A stretch of 64,000 nt of DNA, taken from positions 62,001-126,000 of the forward strand of contig JBKECO010000003.1 of the NCBI GenBank assembly GCA_047974745.1, written 5' to 3'. The position numbers and the translations under genes were made by a program. Shown here in pieces: positions 9,053 through 18,201 of the stretch. The notes under the pieces are model-generated. The model worked only from the letters and a program-made list of their open reading frames with translations, made no database searches and was not told where the DNA came from. The first letter of the stretch is position 1. Every line of letters starts with the position of its first letter. This DNA is from JBKECO01 sp047974745 (GTDB lineage Bacteria > Bacillota > Clostridia > Lachnospirales > Lachnospiraceae).

Positions 9053-10359
9053 TCTATAATTTGGAAAAATATCTTCAGTCAGCGAATCGAGATTTATTCA
9101 CTCGACTGGGAAAAGTTGAGAAAATCGTTGGTCTGACAATCGAATCTCTTGGGCCTGAGGCTAAATTAAATGATATCTGTAAAATTTATCTGGATTCAGA
9201 AAGGCGGACATTTGTCTATTCTGAAGTAGTAGGATTTCGCAACAACCGGCTGCTTCTCATGCCTTTTGAAAGCGTAAATGGCCTAGGTATTGGCTGTATT
9301 GTAGAAAATACAGAACATCCTTTTTTGGTACCGGTAGGCGAAGAACTGCTAGGCATGATGGTCGATGGACTCGGAAGACCTTTAGAAGGCGGCAATTTGA
9401 ACTGTCAGACAGAATATCCCGTAGATGCACCTCCGCCGGAACCAATGGACAGGAAACTGATCGATGAGGTTCTCACCTTAGGAGTCAAAGCAGTCGACAC
9501 CATGATTACAGTTGGAAAAGGCCAAAGGATAGGAATATTCGCTGGCTCGGGAGTAGGGAAAAGTACCCTGCTTGGTATGTTCGCCAGAAACACAAAAGCA
9601 GATATTAACGTTATTGCACTGATTGGTGAACGAGGCAGAGAAGTAAAGGAATTCGTTGAAAGAGATCTGGGTGAGGAAGGAATGAAGAATACTGTGCTTG
9701 TGGTTGCAACATCTGATAAGCCGGCGCTTATTCGAAACAAGGCTGCAAAAACAGCGACTTCCATTGCAGAGTATTTCCGGAACCAGGGCAAAGATGTATT
9801 GCTGATGATGGATTCCTTGACAAGATTTTCCATGGCTCAAAGAGAAATCGGACTTGCAGCTGGAGAACCTCCAGTCTCAAGAGGATATCCCCCAAGTGTC
9901 TATTCCGAGATGCCAAGGTTACTAGAACGTGCAGGAAATACAGGTCATGGTTCAATAACTGGTCTTTATACGGTACTTGTTGATGGAGATGATTTCAACG
10001 AGCCGATCACAGATACAGCAAGAAGCATTCTAGATGGTCATATCATGCTCTCTAGAAAGCTTGGACATAAGAATCATTATCCTGCAATCGATATACTGCA
10101 GAGTATATCAAGGGTCATGTCATCGATCGTGACAAAGGAGCATAAAGAAGCATCGAACAGGCTAAAAACAGTATTGGCGACCTTTACGGATGCCGAGGAT
10201 CTAATCAATATAGGCGCCTATAAGAAAGGTTCTAATCCAAGTATAGATTATGCAATTGCAAAGATCGATGACATCAATCAATTCTTAACACAGGATACAA
10301 TGGAGAAATTTTCTTTTGATGAGGAAATAGAGCTATTAGAAAGTCTTTTTGAAAACTAG
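9049..10359 (+). CDS. fliI: Flagellum-specific ATPase FliI
   Basis: FliI is the F1-beta-like ATPase that drives substrate entry into the flagellar export gate. I start it at GTG 9049, which overlaps the fliH stop (GTGA) and has AAGAGG six bases upstream. This gives 436 residues, the usual length. An ATG at 8980 would add 23 residues unlike the family. The P-loop GSGVGKS is at 166-172. IGERGREVKEF and the Walker B region LLMMDSLTRF follow, then the family segment RGYPPSVYSEMPRLLERAG. fliJ starts eight bases after the stop. Confidence 0.97.
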   Translation: MIYNLEKYLQSANRDLFTRLGKVEKIVGLTIESLGPEAKLNDICKIYLDSERRTFVYSEVVGFRNNRLLLMPFESVNGLGIGCIVENTEHPFLVPVGEELLGMMVDGLGRPLEGGNLNCQTEYPVDAPPPEPMDRKLIDEVLTLGVKAVDTMITVGKGQRIGIFAGSGVGKSTLLGMFARNTKADINVIALIGERGREVKEFVERDLGEEGMKNTVLVVATSDKPALIRNKAAKTATSIAEYFRNQGKDVLLMMDSLTRFSMAQREIGLAAGEPPVSRGYPPSVYSEMPRLLERAGNTGHGSITGLYTVLVDGDDFNEPITDTARSILDGHIMLSRKLGHKNHYPAIDILQSISRVMSSIVTKEHKEASNRLKTVLATFTDAEDLINIGAYKKGSNPSIDYAIAKIDDINQFLTQDTMEKFSFDEEIELLESLFEN

Positions 10360-10367
10360 AGGATTCT

Positions 10368-10808
10368 ATGAGTAAATTTCAATATCAGTTTCAAAATATA
10401 CTTGATATCAAAACAAAATTCGAAGAGCAGGAAAAAATAAATTTCCAAGCGGCAAGCGTTCGTTTGAAAAGCGAACAGGATCATCTCGTAGAGCTGGTCA
10501 AACGAAAAGGATCCTATGAAAAAGAAGTCAGGGCACTTTCAAGTGGAAAGATGAATCTGATCAAACTAAAAGATGCGACACAGGCAGTCGAATTGATGAA
10601 AAGAAAAATAGCAGATCAGACCGTGGTCGTAAATCATGCCCAAAGACAGCTGGATCAGGCAAGATACCGATTACAGGAAGTGATGATCGAGAAAAAGACG
10701 TTTGAAAAACTTAAAGAGCGTAGATTCGAAGCTTTTATACAAGAAGAACAGGGAATAGAAAATAGAATGACCGACGAACAGAACACGTTCAGAAGTCGAA
10801 AACAATAG
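10368..10808 (+). CDS. fliJ: Flagellar export chaperone FliJ
   Basis: FliJ is a small coiled-coil protein that resembles the gamma stalk of F1 and links FliI to the export gate. This 146-residue protein begins FQYQFQNILDIKTKFEEQEK, the typical FliJ opening. It is rich in Lys, Glu and Gln with heptad spacing throughout and has no cysteine or membrane segment. It follows fliI directly, as expected. FliJ sequences are poorly conserved, so the call rests on the N-terminus, size and position. Confidence 0.92.
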   Translation: MSKFQYQFQNILDIKTKFEEQEKINFQAASVRLKSEQDHLVELVKRKGSYEKEVRALSSGKMNLIKLKDATQAVELMKRKIADQTVVVNHAQRQLDQARYRLQEVMIEKKTFEKLKERRFEAFIQEEQGIENRMTDEQNTFRSRKQ

Positions 10809-10826
10809 GCACAGACAGGTGATAAC

Positions 10827-11582
10827 ATGGCTTTGAAAAAAAAGAAAAAGGACAACGCAGAGCAGGACATAACGGAACAGGAGACCGGAGGAAAGGGTAT
10901 TATTGCATTGATCATTATCTTAATCATTGTAATATGGCTCATCGTACTGGGATTTTTAATCAATAGAGATGTGGGTGGATTTGGATCCAATGTTCTTTAT
11001 CCTGTGTTAAAGGATGTTCCGGTCATAAATCAGATACTGCCGGAGCCAAGTACGGAAGATACGACTCAGTATCCGTATGCAACCCTTGAAGATGCGATGA
11101 ATCGAATCAATGAATTAGAATCGCAGCTCGCTGTGGCACAGTCCGCTCAGACCGATAATGCAGCTTATGTTGCAGATCTTGAACAAAGGGCACAACAGTT
11201 AGAAGAGTATAAGGCGAATGAAGCGGAGTTCGAAGACACGAAACAAAAATTCGATGAGCAGGTTGTTTTTGCTGATAACGCACCCGATATAGAAGAATAT
11301 AAGGAATTTTATGAACAAATCGAGCCTGCAAATGCAGAGTCTCTATATAAACAGACATTAGAGCAGCTCCAGCAAGATCAGGAAACACAGGATTATGTAA
11401 AAATATATTCAGCCATGAAGCCAAAACAGGCTGCGGCAATTTTTGATACTATGACCAGCGAACTGGAATTAGTCGCACAGATCCTGACCGCCATGAGTGC
11501 GGAAAACAGCAGTGCTATTCTTGGACTCATGAATGCAGATACAGCCGCAAGGCTAACGCAGATCATGAATCCTTCAGAATAA
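10827..11582 (+). CDS. MotE/YlxF-type flagellar membrane protein with MgtE N-terminal-like domain
   Basis: This 251-residue protein has a basic start, a membrane helix (about 24-44), an extracytoplasmic coiled coil (about 90-150) and a C-terminal MgtE_N-like domain. The last includes YVKIYSAMKPKQAAAIFDTM and SAENSSAILGLMNADTAARL. It occupies the slot of B. subtilis ylxF between fliJ and fliK. MotE-type proteins of this layout are known in alphaproteobacteria as chaperones of a motility protein. Its role in Firmicutes is not firmly established, and I infer an envelope-side role in motor or hook assembly. No catalytic motif is visible. Confidence 0.8.
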   Translation: MALKKKKKDNAEQDITEQETGGKGIIALIIILIIVIWLIVLGFLINRDVGGFGSNVLYPVLKDVPVINQILPEPSTEDTTQYPYATLEDAMNRINELESQLAVAQSAQTDNAAYVADLEQRAQQLEEYKANEAEFEDTKQKFDEQVVFADNAPDIEEYKEFYEQIEPANAESLYKQTLEQLQQDQETQDYVKIYSAMKPKQAAAIFDTMTSELELVAQILTAMSAENSSAILGLMNADTAARLTQIMNPSE

Positions 11583-11623
11583 ATAAAAAAAATGAATCTA
11601 TCATTTTAGAAAGGAGGAGAACG

Positions 11624-13024
11624 ATGACAATAGGACTTTCAACATCAGAGAAAAGTAAGAGTTTGGATTCTGTAAGCTTTCAGAAAAAAGGAAAATCGAC
11701 AGCCCAGGCCATCGATTCTAATATGTCATTTATGGACATTATGTCCCATTCGGAAAGTTCGGCGGCAAATAGGTCACAGACAAATAGAAGACCTGATACC
11801 GTTAAAACGGAAAGCCAGACGGATCATTTTGTGCTTCGAGAAAAAATGAACAGCAGTGTAGTACCTGAAAAAATCAAAACGCCAGAAGAGAACGAACTTG
11901 AACAAAGTGAAGAGATGATTGCGACAGTTTCTACAGGACTCGTAGAATTTTTTGCGATTCAGATTGATCAGTCTTTGGAAGCTGTGCAGTCAGGGATGGA
12001 TGAACTGGGAATCTGTGGAATGCAACTGTTAAATCCAAAGGTAGCAGGAATGCTCTATGCACATCTTACGAACGGACAAAATACAGCTCAGCTATTACTT
12101 AGTGATGAATTTCAACAATTTTCTTCCAGGCTGACTGAACTAATCAGCCAGATGTCTGAGACAATGGGAATGACGGTAGAAGAGATGAAGTCAACTGCTT
12201 CTCGATTACTGGAAAATGCTGCGCAAATAATGGATGTAGGTGAAGAAATCAATGGTCAACAGGTCGTGACGAACAAATTAGTAAGCGTAGTTCAGTCAGA
12301 TATTCAAAAAGACCAGTCTGGCATAAGTAATACTGCTGATATGACAGATGAACAATTCCAGGTGAATGCAACTTATGCAGATGAAGCGGCGCAACAGCAA
12401 TTATTTTCAACAGAAGATCAAAGTCAGTCCGCAGAATCGAAAAACAGCGATTCAGAGATAAATACACAAACCACATCAAATCCATTTATTAATATCCAAA
12501 AATCATTGGACGCTCAGTCAGGTCAACAAGTGGCACAGCACATCGATTCGAGCTTAAAAGATATTCTCAGTCAGCTATCCACTGAAATAAGATCTCAACT
12601 GACACAGACACAGGAATTCACACGTTTCCAGATGCAGTTAAACCCGGAAAATCTTGGTAAGCTATATGTTTCTATTACAGAAGCACAGGGTACTGTAAAG
12701 GCACAGATCGCAGCATCTGATGAAGTCGTCAGAACGATGCTTTCGGCACAGGTGGCAGATCTAAAAATGACACTAAATCAACAGGGAATAAAGGTTGATG
12801 CAATTGAAGTCACCATAGCAACACATGAATATGAACAGAATCTACAAGGCAATTTCCATTCAGACCAAAACCTGGAACAAAGGGCATCTACTCAGGATCA
12901 AGGCAGAAGAAGTGAATTAATGGCAGTAGATTCAGAGGAAAGTGACATAATGTTGAACGAAAAAGAAGAACTCACCGTCAACATGATGAAAGAACAGGGA
13001 AACAGGATGGATATTATCGCCTGA
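11624..13024 (+). CDS. fliK: Flagellar hook-length control protein FliK
   Basis: FliK measures hook length and switches export specificity by acting on FlhB. The 466-residue protein has a long, low-complexity, Ser/Gln/Glu-rich N-terminal ruler region and a compact Flg_hook domain near residues 325-395. That domain contains FQMQLNPENLGKLYVSITEA and later LKMTLNQQGIKVDAIEV. The Gln/Asp-rich tail after about residue 400 is variable. AAAGGAGGAG precedes the ATG. Its position between the MotE-like gene and flgD is that of B. subtilis fliK. Confidence 0.94.
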   Translation: MTIGLSTSEKSKSLDSVSFQKKGKSTAQAIDSNMSFMDIMSHSESSAANRSQTNRRPDTVKTESQTDHFVLREKMNSSVVPEKIKTPEENELEQSEEMIATVSTGLVEFFAIQIDQSLEAVQSGMDELGICGMQLLNPKVAGMLYAHLTNGQNTAQLLLSDEFQQFSSRLTELISQMSETMGMTVEEMKSTASRLLENAAQIMDVGEEINGQQVVTNKLVSVVQSDIQKDQSGISNTADMTDEQFQVNATYADEAAQQQLFSTEDQSQSAESKNSDSEINTQTTSNPFINIQKSLDAQSGQQVAQHIDSSLKDILSQLSTEIRSQLTQTQEFTRFQMQLNPENLGKLYVSITEAQGTVKAQIAASDEVVRTMLSAQVADLKMTLNQQGIKVDAIEVTIATHEYEQNLQGNFHSDQNLEQRASTQDQGRRSELMAVDSEESDIMLNEKEELTVNMMKEQGNRMDIIA

Positions 13025-13053
13025 CGACTCAATGAATGAGAAAGGAGTTACCC

Positions 13054-13722
13054 ATGCCAACAACACAAACAATATCGAATGGCAAAGTAGACACAACGAC
13101 AACAGCTGCAGCGACAAAAACGGATTCTGGCAATTCCACATTGGACAAACAGGCTTTTTTGCAATTATTAGTGGCACAAATGCAGTATCAAGACCCACTG
13201 GAACCTACGGATAATACAGAATACATCTCACAGCTGGCAACATTTTCTCAGTTGGAATCTTCTCAGAATCTGCAAACTACACAGGAGAATGCATTTGCAA
13301 GTTCGCTTGTTGGAAAAAGAGTCATATTGAATGTTGCAACGTCAACTGGAGCTGCAGGATATGTCAATGGAACCGTGGATTATGTATTATATGATTCCGA
13401 CGGAATCATGCTTTCGGTCAATGACAATCTTTATTCCATTGATACGCTGGATACGATTGTTACAGATGAATATTATGACAGCTCATCGATTGCAGTTACA
13501 TTTTCACAAATGATGGCAGATCTGCCTTCCGTATCAAAGCTCACATTGGATGATGCTGATCAAATTACTGCAGCAAGGGAATATTATGACGCATTATCAT
13601 CCTATCAGCAAGGTTTTATCAGCAATTCAGATCTGGATAAGTTGAAAATATTGGAAGAAAAGATAGCTGAGCTCACAGAGACTTCAACAGATGATGAGAC
13701 AACTGCAGAAAGTGGCGAGTAG
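13054..13722 (+). CDS. flgD: Flagellar hook-cap assembly protein FlgD with C-terminal helical tail
   Basis: FlgD caps the growing hook and guides FlgE polymerisation. I start at ATG 13054, because AAAGGAG (13041-13047) lies six bases upstream and the in-frame ATG at 13036 would make the ribosome site coding; this gives 222 residues. The FlgD core signature is clear: DKQAFLQLLVAQMQYQDPLE, TEYISQLATFSQLE. A short beta segment around VGKRVILNVATSTGAAG follows. The last 60 or so residues are odd. AAREYYDALSSYQQGFISNS with a following Leu/Lys/Glu helix resembles helical repeats of Gram-positive surface proteins rather than FlgD. The tail is acidic at its end. Confidence 0.95.
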   Translation: MPTTQTISNGKVDTTTTAAATKTDSGNSTLDKQAFLQLLVAQMQYQDPLEPTDNTEYISQLATFSQLESSQNLQTTQENAFASSLVGKRVILNVATSTGAAGYVNGTVDYVLYDSDGIMLSVNDNLYSIDTLDTIVTDEYYDSSSIAVTFSQMMADLPSVSKLTLDDADQITAAREYYDALSSYQQGFISNSDLDKLKILEEKIAELTETSTDDETTAESGE

Positions 13723-13757
13723 GTCATAAAATTACTCTGTTTGGGAGGGAGCACAGA

Positions 13758-14156
13758 ATGAATCCGATAAATCGAACATTCACCTCGATCGATCAAGTTA
13801 AAGAGCAATATCTACGGCAGGATAAGAAGCAGGATATTGTAAAAAAAGATGGAACTACATTTGCCGAAGTCCTGCAGAACAAACAACTTGAGATTGACAC
13901 AGATGAGATCAAATTTTCAAAGCACGCCATAGTCCGAATGGAAAGCAGAAATATAACATTGACGAATGATCAAAGTGCGAGATTGGAAAATGGCATGAAA
14001 AAAGCCGAAGAAAAGGGAATCCAGGATTCACTGGTCATTGTAGATTCACACGCATTTATCGTCAACATTCCAAACAAGACCGTTGTAACGGCTATGGATT
14101 CAAAAGAAACACTAGAACATGTATTCACAAATATAGATGGTGCTGTAATTATTTAG
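13758..14156 (+). CDS. Flagellar operon protein of the TIGR02530 (flg_new) family
   Basis: This 132-residue soluble protein has a conserved core IKFSKHAIVRMESRNITLT followed by a basic helix and SLVIVDSHAFIVNIPNKTVVTAMD. That is the pattern of the TIGR02530 flagellar operon protein found between flgD and flgE in Firmicutes, spirochaetes and others. No signal peptide or membrane helix is seen. The function is not established to my knowledge; the position suggests a hook-assembly factor or regulator. GGGAGGGAG precedes the ATG. Confidence 0.87.
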   Translation: MNPINRTFTSIDQVKEQYLRQDKKQDIVKKDGTTFAEVLQNKQLEIDTDEIKFSKHAIVRMESRNITLTNDQSARLENGMKKAEEKGIQDSLVIVDSHAFIVNIPNKTVVTAMDSKETLEHVFTNIDGAVII

Positions 14157-14231
14157 CTGGACCTTTACAGGAAGCAATAGCCTTTGACTGACAGATAAGG
14201 CATACAGTACAAATTCAGGAGGTCATTTAGT

Positions 14232-16010
14232 ATGATGAGATCACTCTATTCTGCTGTGTCAGGTATTAAGACACATCAGACAAAAATGGACGTTATTGGT
14301 AATAATGTTGCCAACGTCAACACAGTAGCTTTTAAATCATCCTCTGTTACATTCAGCGAGATCATGTATCAGACAGTATCCGGCGCATCCGGAGCCAATG
14401 CCGCTACTGGCGGCGGTGGTGTGAATGCAAAGCAGATCGGATTAGGTGTTAATACTGCGGCAACAAAGGTAAGTATATCAACTGCAGGCGCATCTGAAAC
14501 GACTGGTAATCCATTCGATATCAAGCTGACAGATAATAATTCAACAAATTTCTTTGTGGTAAGCAATGGCTCACAGAACTTATTCACAAGAGCAGGATCC
14601 TTTTATATTGACGGTGTTGGTAATCTTGCAATGTCATCCACTGGATATTCAGTCATGGGATGGCAGGTGGATCCAACCACCGGCGAAATCAAGAAAGATT
14701 CTGTATCCGCGCTGCGAATACTACAGGAAAAGAATCTGACTTCGAATGCAGAAGCAACAACAAATGGTTCTGTGGCTGGTGTTCTTGATAAAAATGATTC
14801 CAATATCAATAGTGAAGATGGATATATTATGAATCTTAATTTTTATGATAATCTTGGATATTCCTACACAGCGAAATTTTCAGTAAAAGCTAAGGACAGT
14901 GCAGATGGTCTATATACAGTTGAACTTTCTGATATCTTAAATGGCGAAGGAAACTCGATACTTACCAATTATCTGAGCACAGCAGGAAATTCATTGTCTG
15001 ATATTTTTGGTGTTGATACTACGAAGGAATCAACATACAGCCTGGATTCTGCTTCAGGAGTGAAGTATAACAATACTGGTTCAGACATCACTTATACCAG
15101 TGCTGCATCAGGTACAACTGTCACGATTGCTGCAGGTGAGTATTATACAACCTATACAGACTATACAGCTGCGGGAGTGGAAACACTTGGATATGCACCA
15201 GTAACTATAGATCCAACTGCAGGCACCTATAGTATACCAAGCTACACCTATTATGCCAGCGCAGCAGATGCTGCATCATCTACGACAACTGCTTCGACCG
15301 ATGTATCAGGTGCAGCACTTGAAGAATTGTTCGGAGTTTCTGCGACCCAGATCGGATATCTGAATAATACAGCAAATCCTACAGCAGCACTTGTTGATGG
15401 GAACCTGGTAATTACAGAGGATGCTGTAAATTATGAGCTGAAATACGATCCAAGTACCGGCAGCTTTTCCTACATCAGCGATGTTGGTGCGAAGTCAGTA
15501 TCCATGAATCTTGCAGATACGCTAGGCGGTAACTTTTCAAATATAGATGTTGATTTTTCTCAGACGATCAACTCCAACAATAGTGGAAGTGCAACATTAA
15601 GTATTGATGCTGGTGCAACAGATGGAGTCACAGGAGCCGGAAAAGCACTTGGAGCTCTGACTGGAATTTCAATCAGTACGAACGGTAAAATATATGGATC
15701 CTATGATAACGGAAATACCCAGCTGCTTGGACAAATAGCGGTAGCACAGTTCTCGAATGCTTCAGGTCTGGAGAAAGTCGGAGAAAACTGCTATAAGACT
15801 ACGCTTAACTCCGGAGATTTTGATGGAGTGGGTGTGGAAATTTCATCAGATGGAAGCAGTATGGCAACTGGTGTGCTGGAAATGTCTAACGTGGATCTTG
15901 CAAGTGAATTTACACAGATGATCATTACCCAGAGAGGATATCAGGCCAACTCGAGGGTAATCACGACATCAGATACATTGTTAGAAGAATTGATTAACTT
16001 GAAACGATAA
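14232..16010 (+). CDS. flgE: Flagellar hook protein FlgE
   Basis: FlgE polymerises into the hook that joins rod and filament. The N-terminus MMRSLYSAVSGIKTHQTKMD with NNVANVNTVAFKSSS and the C-terminus FTQMIITQRGYQANSRVITT are the conserved D0/D1 halves. At 592 residues it is much longer than the roughly 400 of enterobacterial FlgE. The excess is a surface-domain insertion near residues 250-430, rich in Thr, Ser, Ala and Tyr. AGGAGG lies nine bases before the first of two tandem ATGs. motA follows without the flbD gene usual at this place. Confidence 0.97.
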   Translation: MMRSLYSAVSGIKTHQTKMDVIGNNVANVNTVAFKSSSVTFSEIMYQTVSGASGANAATGGGGVNAKQIGLGVNTAATKVSISTAGASETTGNPFDIKLTDNNSTNFFVVSNGSQNLFTRAGSFYIDGVGNLAMSSTGYSVMGWQVDPTTGEIKKDSVSALRILQEKNLTSNAEATTNGSVAGVLDKNDSNINSEDGYIMNLNFYDNLGYSYTAKFSVKAKDSADGLYTVELSDILNGEGNSILTNYLSTAGNSLSDIFGVDTTKESTYSLDSASGVKYNNTGSDITYTSAASGTTVTIAAGEYYTTYTDYTAAGVETLGYAPVTIDPTAGTYSIPSYTYYASAADAASSTTTASTDVSGAALEELFGVSATQIGYLNNTANPTAALVDGNLVITEDAVNYELKYDPSTGSFSYISDVGAKSVSMNLADTLGGNFSNIDVDFSQTINSNNSGSATLSIDAGATDGVTGAGKALGALTGISISTNGKIYGSYDNGNTQLLGQIAVAQFSNASGLEKVGENCYKTTLNSGDFDGVGVEISSDGSSMATGVLEMSNVDLASEFTQMIITQRGYQANSRVITTSDTLLEELINLKR

Positions 16011-16034
16011 AAAATTAGTGGGTAGGTGAGAGTT

Positions 16035-16823
16035 GTGGATATTGCGACATTATTAGGAATTATACTTGGTGTGGTCATGCTGGTTTTTGGTATCCTGTCA
16101 AGTGGTGCATCAATCATAACCTACATAGATCTTCCGTCTGTAATTATTACGATTGGCGGATCTATGTCAGGTGTACTGGCTGCAAACAAATTGAATGTAT
16201 TTGTGTCAGGATTAAAAAGTATTACATTAGCATTCAAAAATAGTGTTGTAGAACCTGGTAAGGTTATCGAACAGGTAATCAACCTATCCAATGTTGCCAG
16301 AAAAGAAGGACTCCTCGCGCTGGAAGAGGCGTCCAATGATATTGAAGATGCCTTCATGAAAAAAGGAATCATGCTGGTGGTGGATGGAACAGACCCGGAG
16401 CTCGTTCGGGGTATTCTGGAAACTGAGCTCATTTGCATGGAGGACAGACATCAAAAAATCATTGGATTTTGGGAAAAATGGGGCGAATTAGGGCCTGCAT
16501 GGGGTATGATTGGAACTTTGCTTGGTCTGGTGAATATGTTAAATAATTTATCAGACGCATCTACTATTGGGCCATCAATGGCAATAGCACTCCTAACGAC
16601 CCTGTATGGTTCCCTGATTGCGAACTGGCTATGTATCCCCATCGCCTCCAAAATGAGAATGAACCATGATCTTGAAATCAGCATGAAGGATGTTACTGTC
16701 GAAGGTCTGTTATCCATCCAGGCCGGAGAGAATCCTCGAATCATTGAAGAGAAATTGAAATCATTTCTTGCACCTGCTTTACGTCTGTCTCTTGATGGTG
16801 ACAAAAGTGGAGGTGAAATATAG
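16035..16823 (+). CDS. motA: Flagellar stator protein MotA
   Basis: MotA forms the stator ring with MotB and couples ion flow to rotation. I start at GTG 16035 (MDIATLLGIILG), five bases after AGGTGA; GTG 16026 would lie inside that site. The 262-residue protein has two N-terminal membrane helices, a cytoplasmic FliG-contact domain and two further helices. The conserved segment ELGPAWGMIGTLLGLVNML contains the ion-path proline-glycine region. It overlaps motB by one base. Proton or sodium use cannot be told from this alone. Confidence 0.96.
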   Translation: MDIATLLGIILGVVMLVFGILSSGASIITYIDLPSVIITIGGSMSGVLAANKLNVFVSGLKSITLAFKNSVVEPGKVIEQVINLSNVARKEGLLALEEASNDIEDAFMKKGIMLVVDGTDPELVRGILETELICMEDRHQKIIGFWEKWGELGPAWGMIGTLLGLVNMLNNLSDASTIGPSMAIALLTTLYGSLIANWLCIPIASKMRMNHDLEISMKDVTVEGLLSIQAGENPRIIEEKLKSFLAPALRLSLDGDKSGGEI

Positions 16824-17629
16824 TGGCTAGAAAAAAGCAGCAAAAGGGAGGGTCTGGAGGAGCACCCGCATGGATGGCTACATTCAGCGATCTGATGAAT
16901 CTTCTTTTATGCTTTTTCGTTTTGCTTTTCTCCATGTCGACGGTCGAAGCCGAAAAGTTTGAATTAGTTATTGCATCATTACAAAGCAGTTTTAGTGTCC
17001 TGCCTGCAGGAGGGTCTTCTGTAGGCGAAGGGCAGCTCATATCTGCCGGAGTGAGTCAGCTGGACAATCTGAGTATCTACTTTGAAAACACGGAACTAGG
17101 AGCAGGTGAATCAGAACAGACAGATAAAACAGTCGAAGAACAGTATGAGCAGGCTGCCTTAGAGGCTTCAGAACAAATGGCAGAGCAAATCAATCAACAA
17201 GTTGCTGAGTATGGTGTACAAAGTCAGGTGGAAGTGGACTTCAACTCACAATATGTTCTATTGACATTAAATGGTGCACTGCTCTTTGATTCAGGGAAGG
17301 CAGAAATTAAAAATGAAGCAATTCCTCTAATTGATAAAATTGGAGCAATATTAACATCCTATGACAGCAACATCATTGAAATTGAAGGTCACACAGACAA
17401 TGTTCCGATTTCAAATGCCCAATATGCGAATAATGATGTCTTATCCATGTTCCGCGCATTATCCGTTGCAGATTATATCAGAGGCAGCACAGACATTGAT
17501 CCATCAAAGATCAAATCATCTGGACGAGGGGAGTATGATCCGATTGCAGATAATTCGACTCCTGAGGGAAGAGCGAAGAATAGACGTGTAGAAATCAAGA
17601 TATACAATGCTTATAGCTCAGACCAATAG
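16823..17629 (+). CDS. motB: Flagellar stator protein MotB
   Basis: MotB carries the ion-binding aspartate and anchors the stator to peptidoglycan. In this 268-residue protein the short basic N-terminus leads to AWMATFSDLMNLLLCFFVLL, with the ion-binding Asp23 at the start of the single membrane helix. An acidic linker (about 80-140) follows. The OmpA-like domain contains GALLFDSGKAEI, IEIEGHTDNVPIS and NSTPEGRAKNRRVEI, which bind peptidoglycan. The GTG start overlaps the motA TAG and has GGAGGTGA six bases upstream. Confidence 0.97.
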   Translation: MARKKQQKGGSGGAPAWMATFSDLMNLLLCFFVLLFSMSTVEAEKFELVIASLQSSFSVLPAGGSSVGEGQLISAGVSQLDNLSIYFENTELGAGESEQTDKTVEEQYEQAALEASEQMAEQINQQVAEYGVQSQVEVDFNSQYVLLTLNGALLFDSGKAEIKNEAIPLIDKIGAILTSYDSNIIEIEGHTDNVPISNAQYANNDVLSMFRALSVADYIRGSTDIDPSKIKSSGRGEYDPIADNSTPEGRAKNRRVEIKIYNAYSSDQ

Positions 17630-17649
17630 AGATACGAGGGGAGAAAACT

Positions 17650-18168
17650 ATGAAAAAAAATTTATTTAGCATTATCGTAATTGTGCTGCTTCTGATTAAT
17701 TTGATCTGTACAATTGTTTTGACAATCGGGGTACTGCCCCAGGCCAAAAATGCAAATCGTCTGATCGAAAGAGTCGCTGCTGCAATTGATCTTGAAATAA
17801 ATGACAGCACCACAGAAACCACAGAAACAATATCTATTGACCAGATCACAACATATGATGTGAATGGAGGAGAAGCCCTTGTTATCAATTTGAAAAAATC
17901 AGATGATGGCTCATCACATTATGCAAGTGTTGAGGTTTCGCTTTCTATGAACATCGAACATGAGGACTATTCCACTTATGGCGAAACGCTTTCGACAAAG
18001 GAAAGTCTGATCAAAAGTCAAATCAATTCTGTGATATCAGGACATACCTATGACGAATTTACAACAAATCAGGCAGGTATTCAGCAGGAGATACTGACGG
18101 CATTGCAGACGATGTTCGATTCGAATTTTATTATCGGGGTTGATTTCCCATCTGCAATTGCAGAATAA
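17650..18168 (+). CDS. fliL: Flagellar basal-body-associated protein FliL
   Basis: FliL surrounds or supports the stator units. This 172-residue protein has one N-terminal membrane helix (about 5-27) and an extracytoplasmic domain with a DQITTYDVNGGEALVINLKK strand region. A long amphipathic helix, TKESLIKSQINSVISG, comes late in the protein. It lies between motB and fliM, the usual place. FliL is weakly conserved in sequence; the topology, size and context carry the call. Confidence 0.9.
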   Translation: MKKNLFSIIVIVLLLINLICTIVLTIGVLPQAKNANRLIERVAAAIDLEINDSTTETTETISIDQITTYDVNGGEALVINLKKSDDGSSHYASVEVSLSMNIEHEDYSTYGETLSTKESLIKSQINSVISGHTYDEFTTNQAGIQQEILTALQTMFDSNFIIGVDFPSAIAE

Positions 18169-18201
18169 GCAGGTTAATTACGGTAGACGGGCGGTGAAAA
18201 A

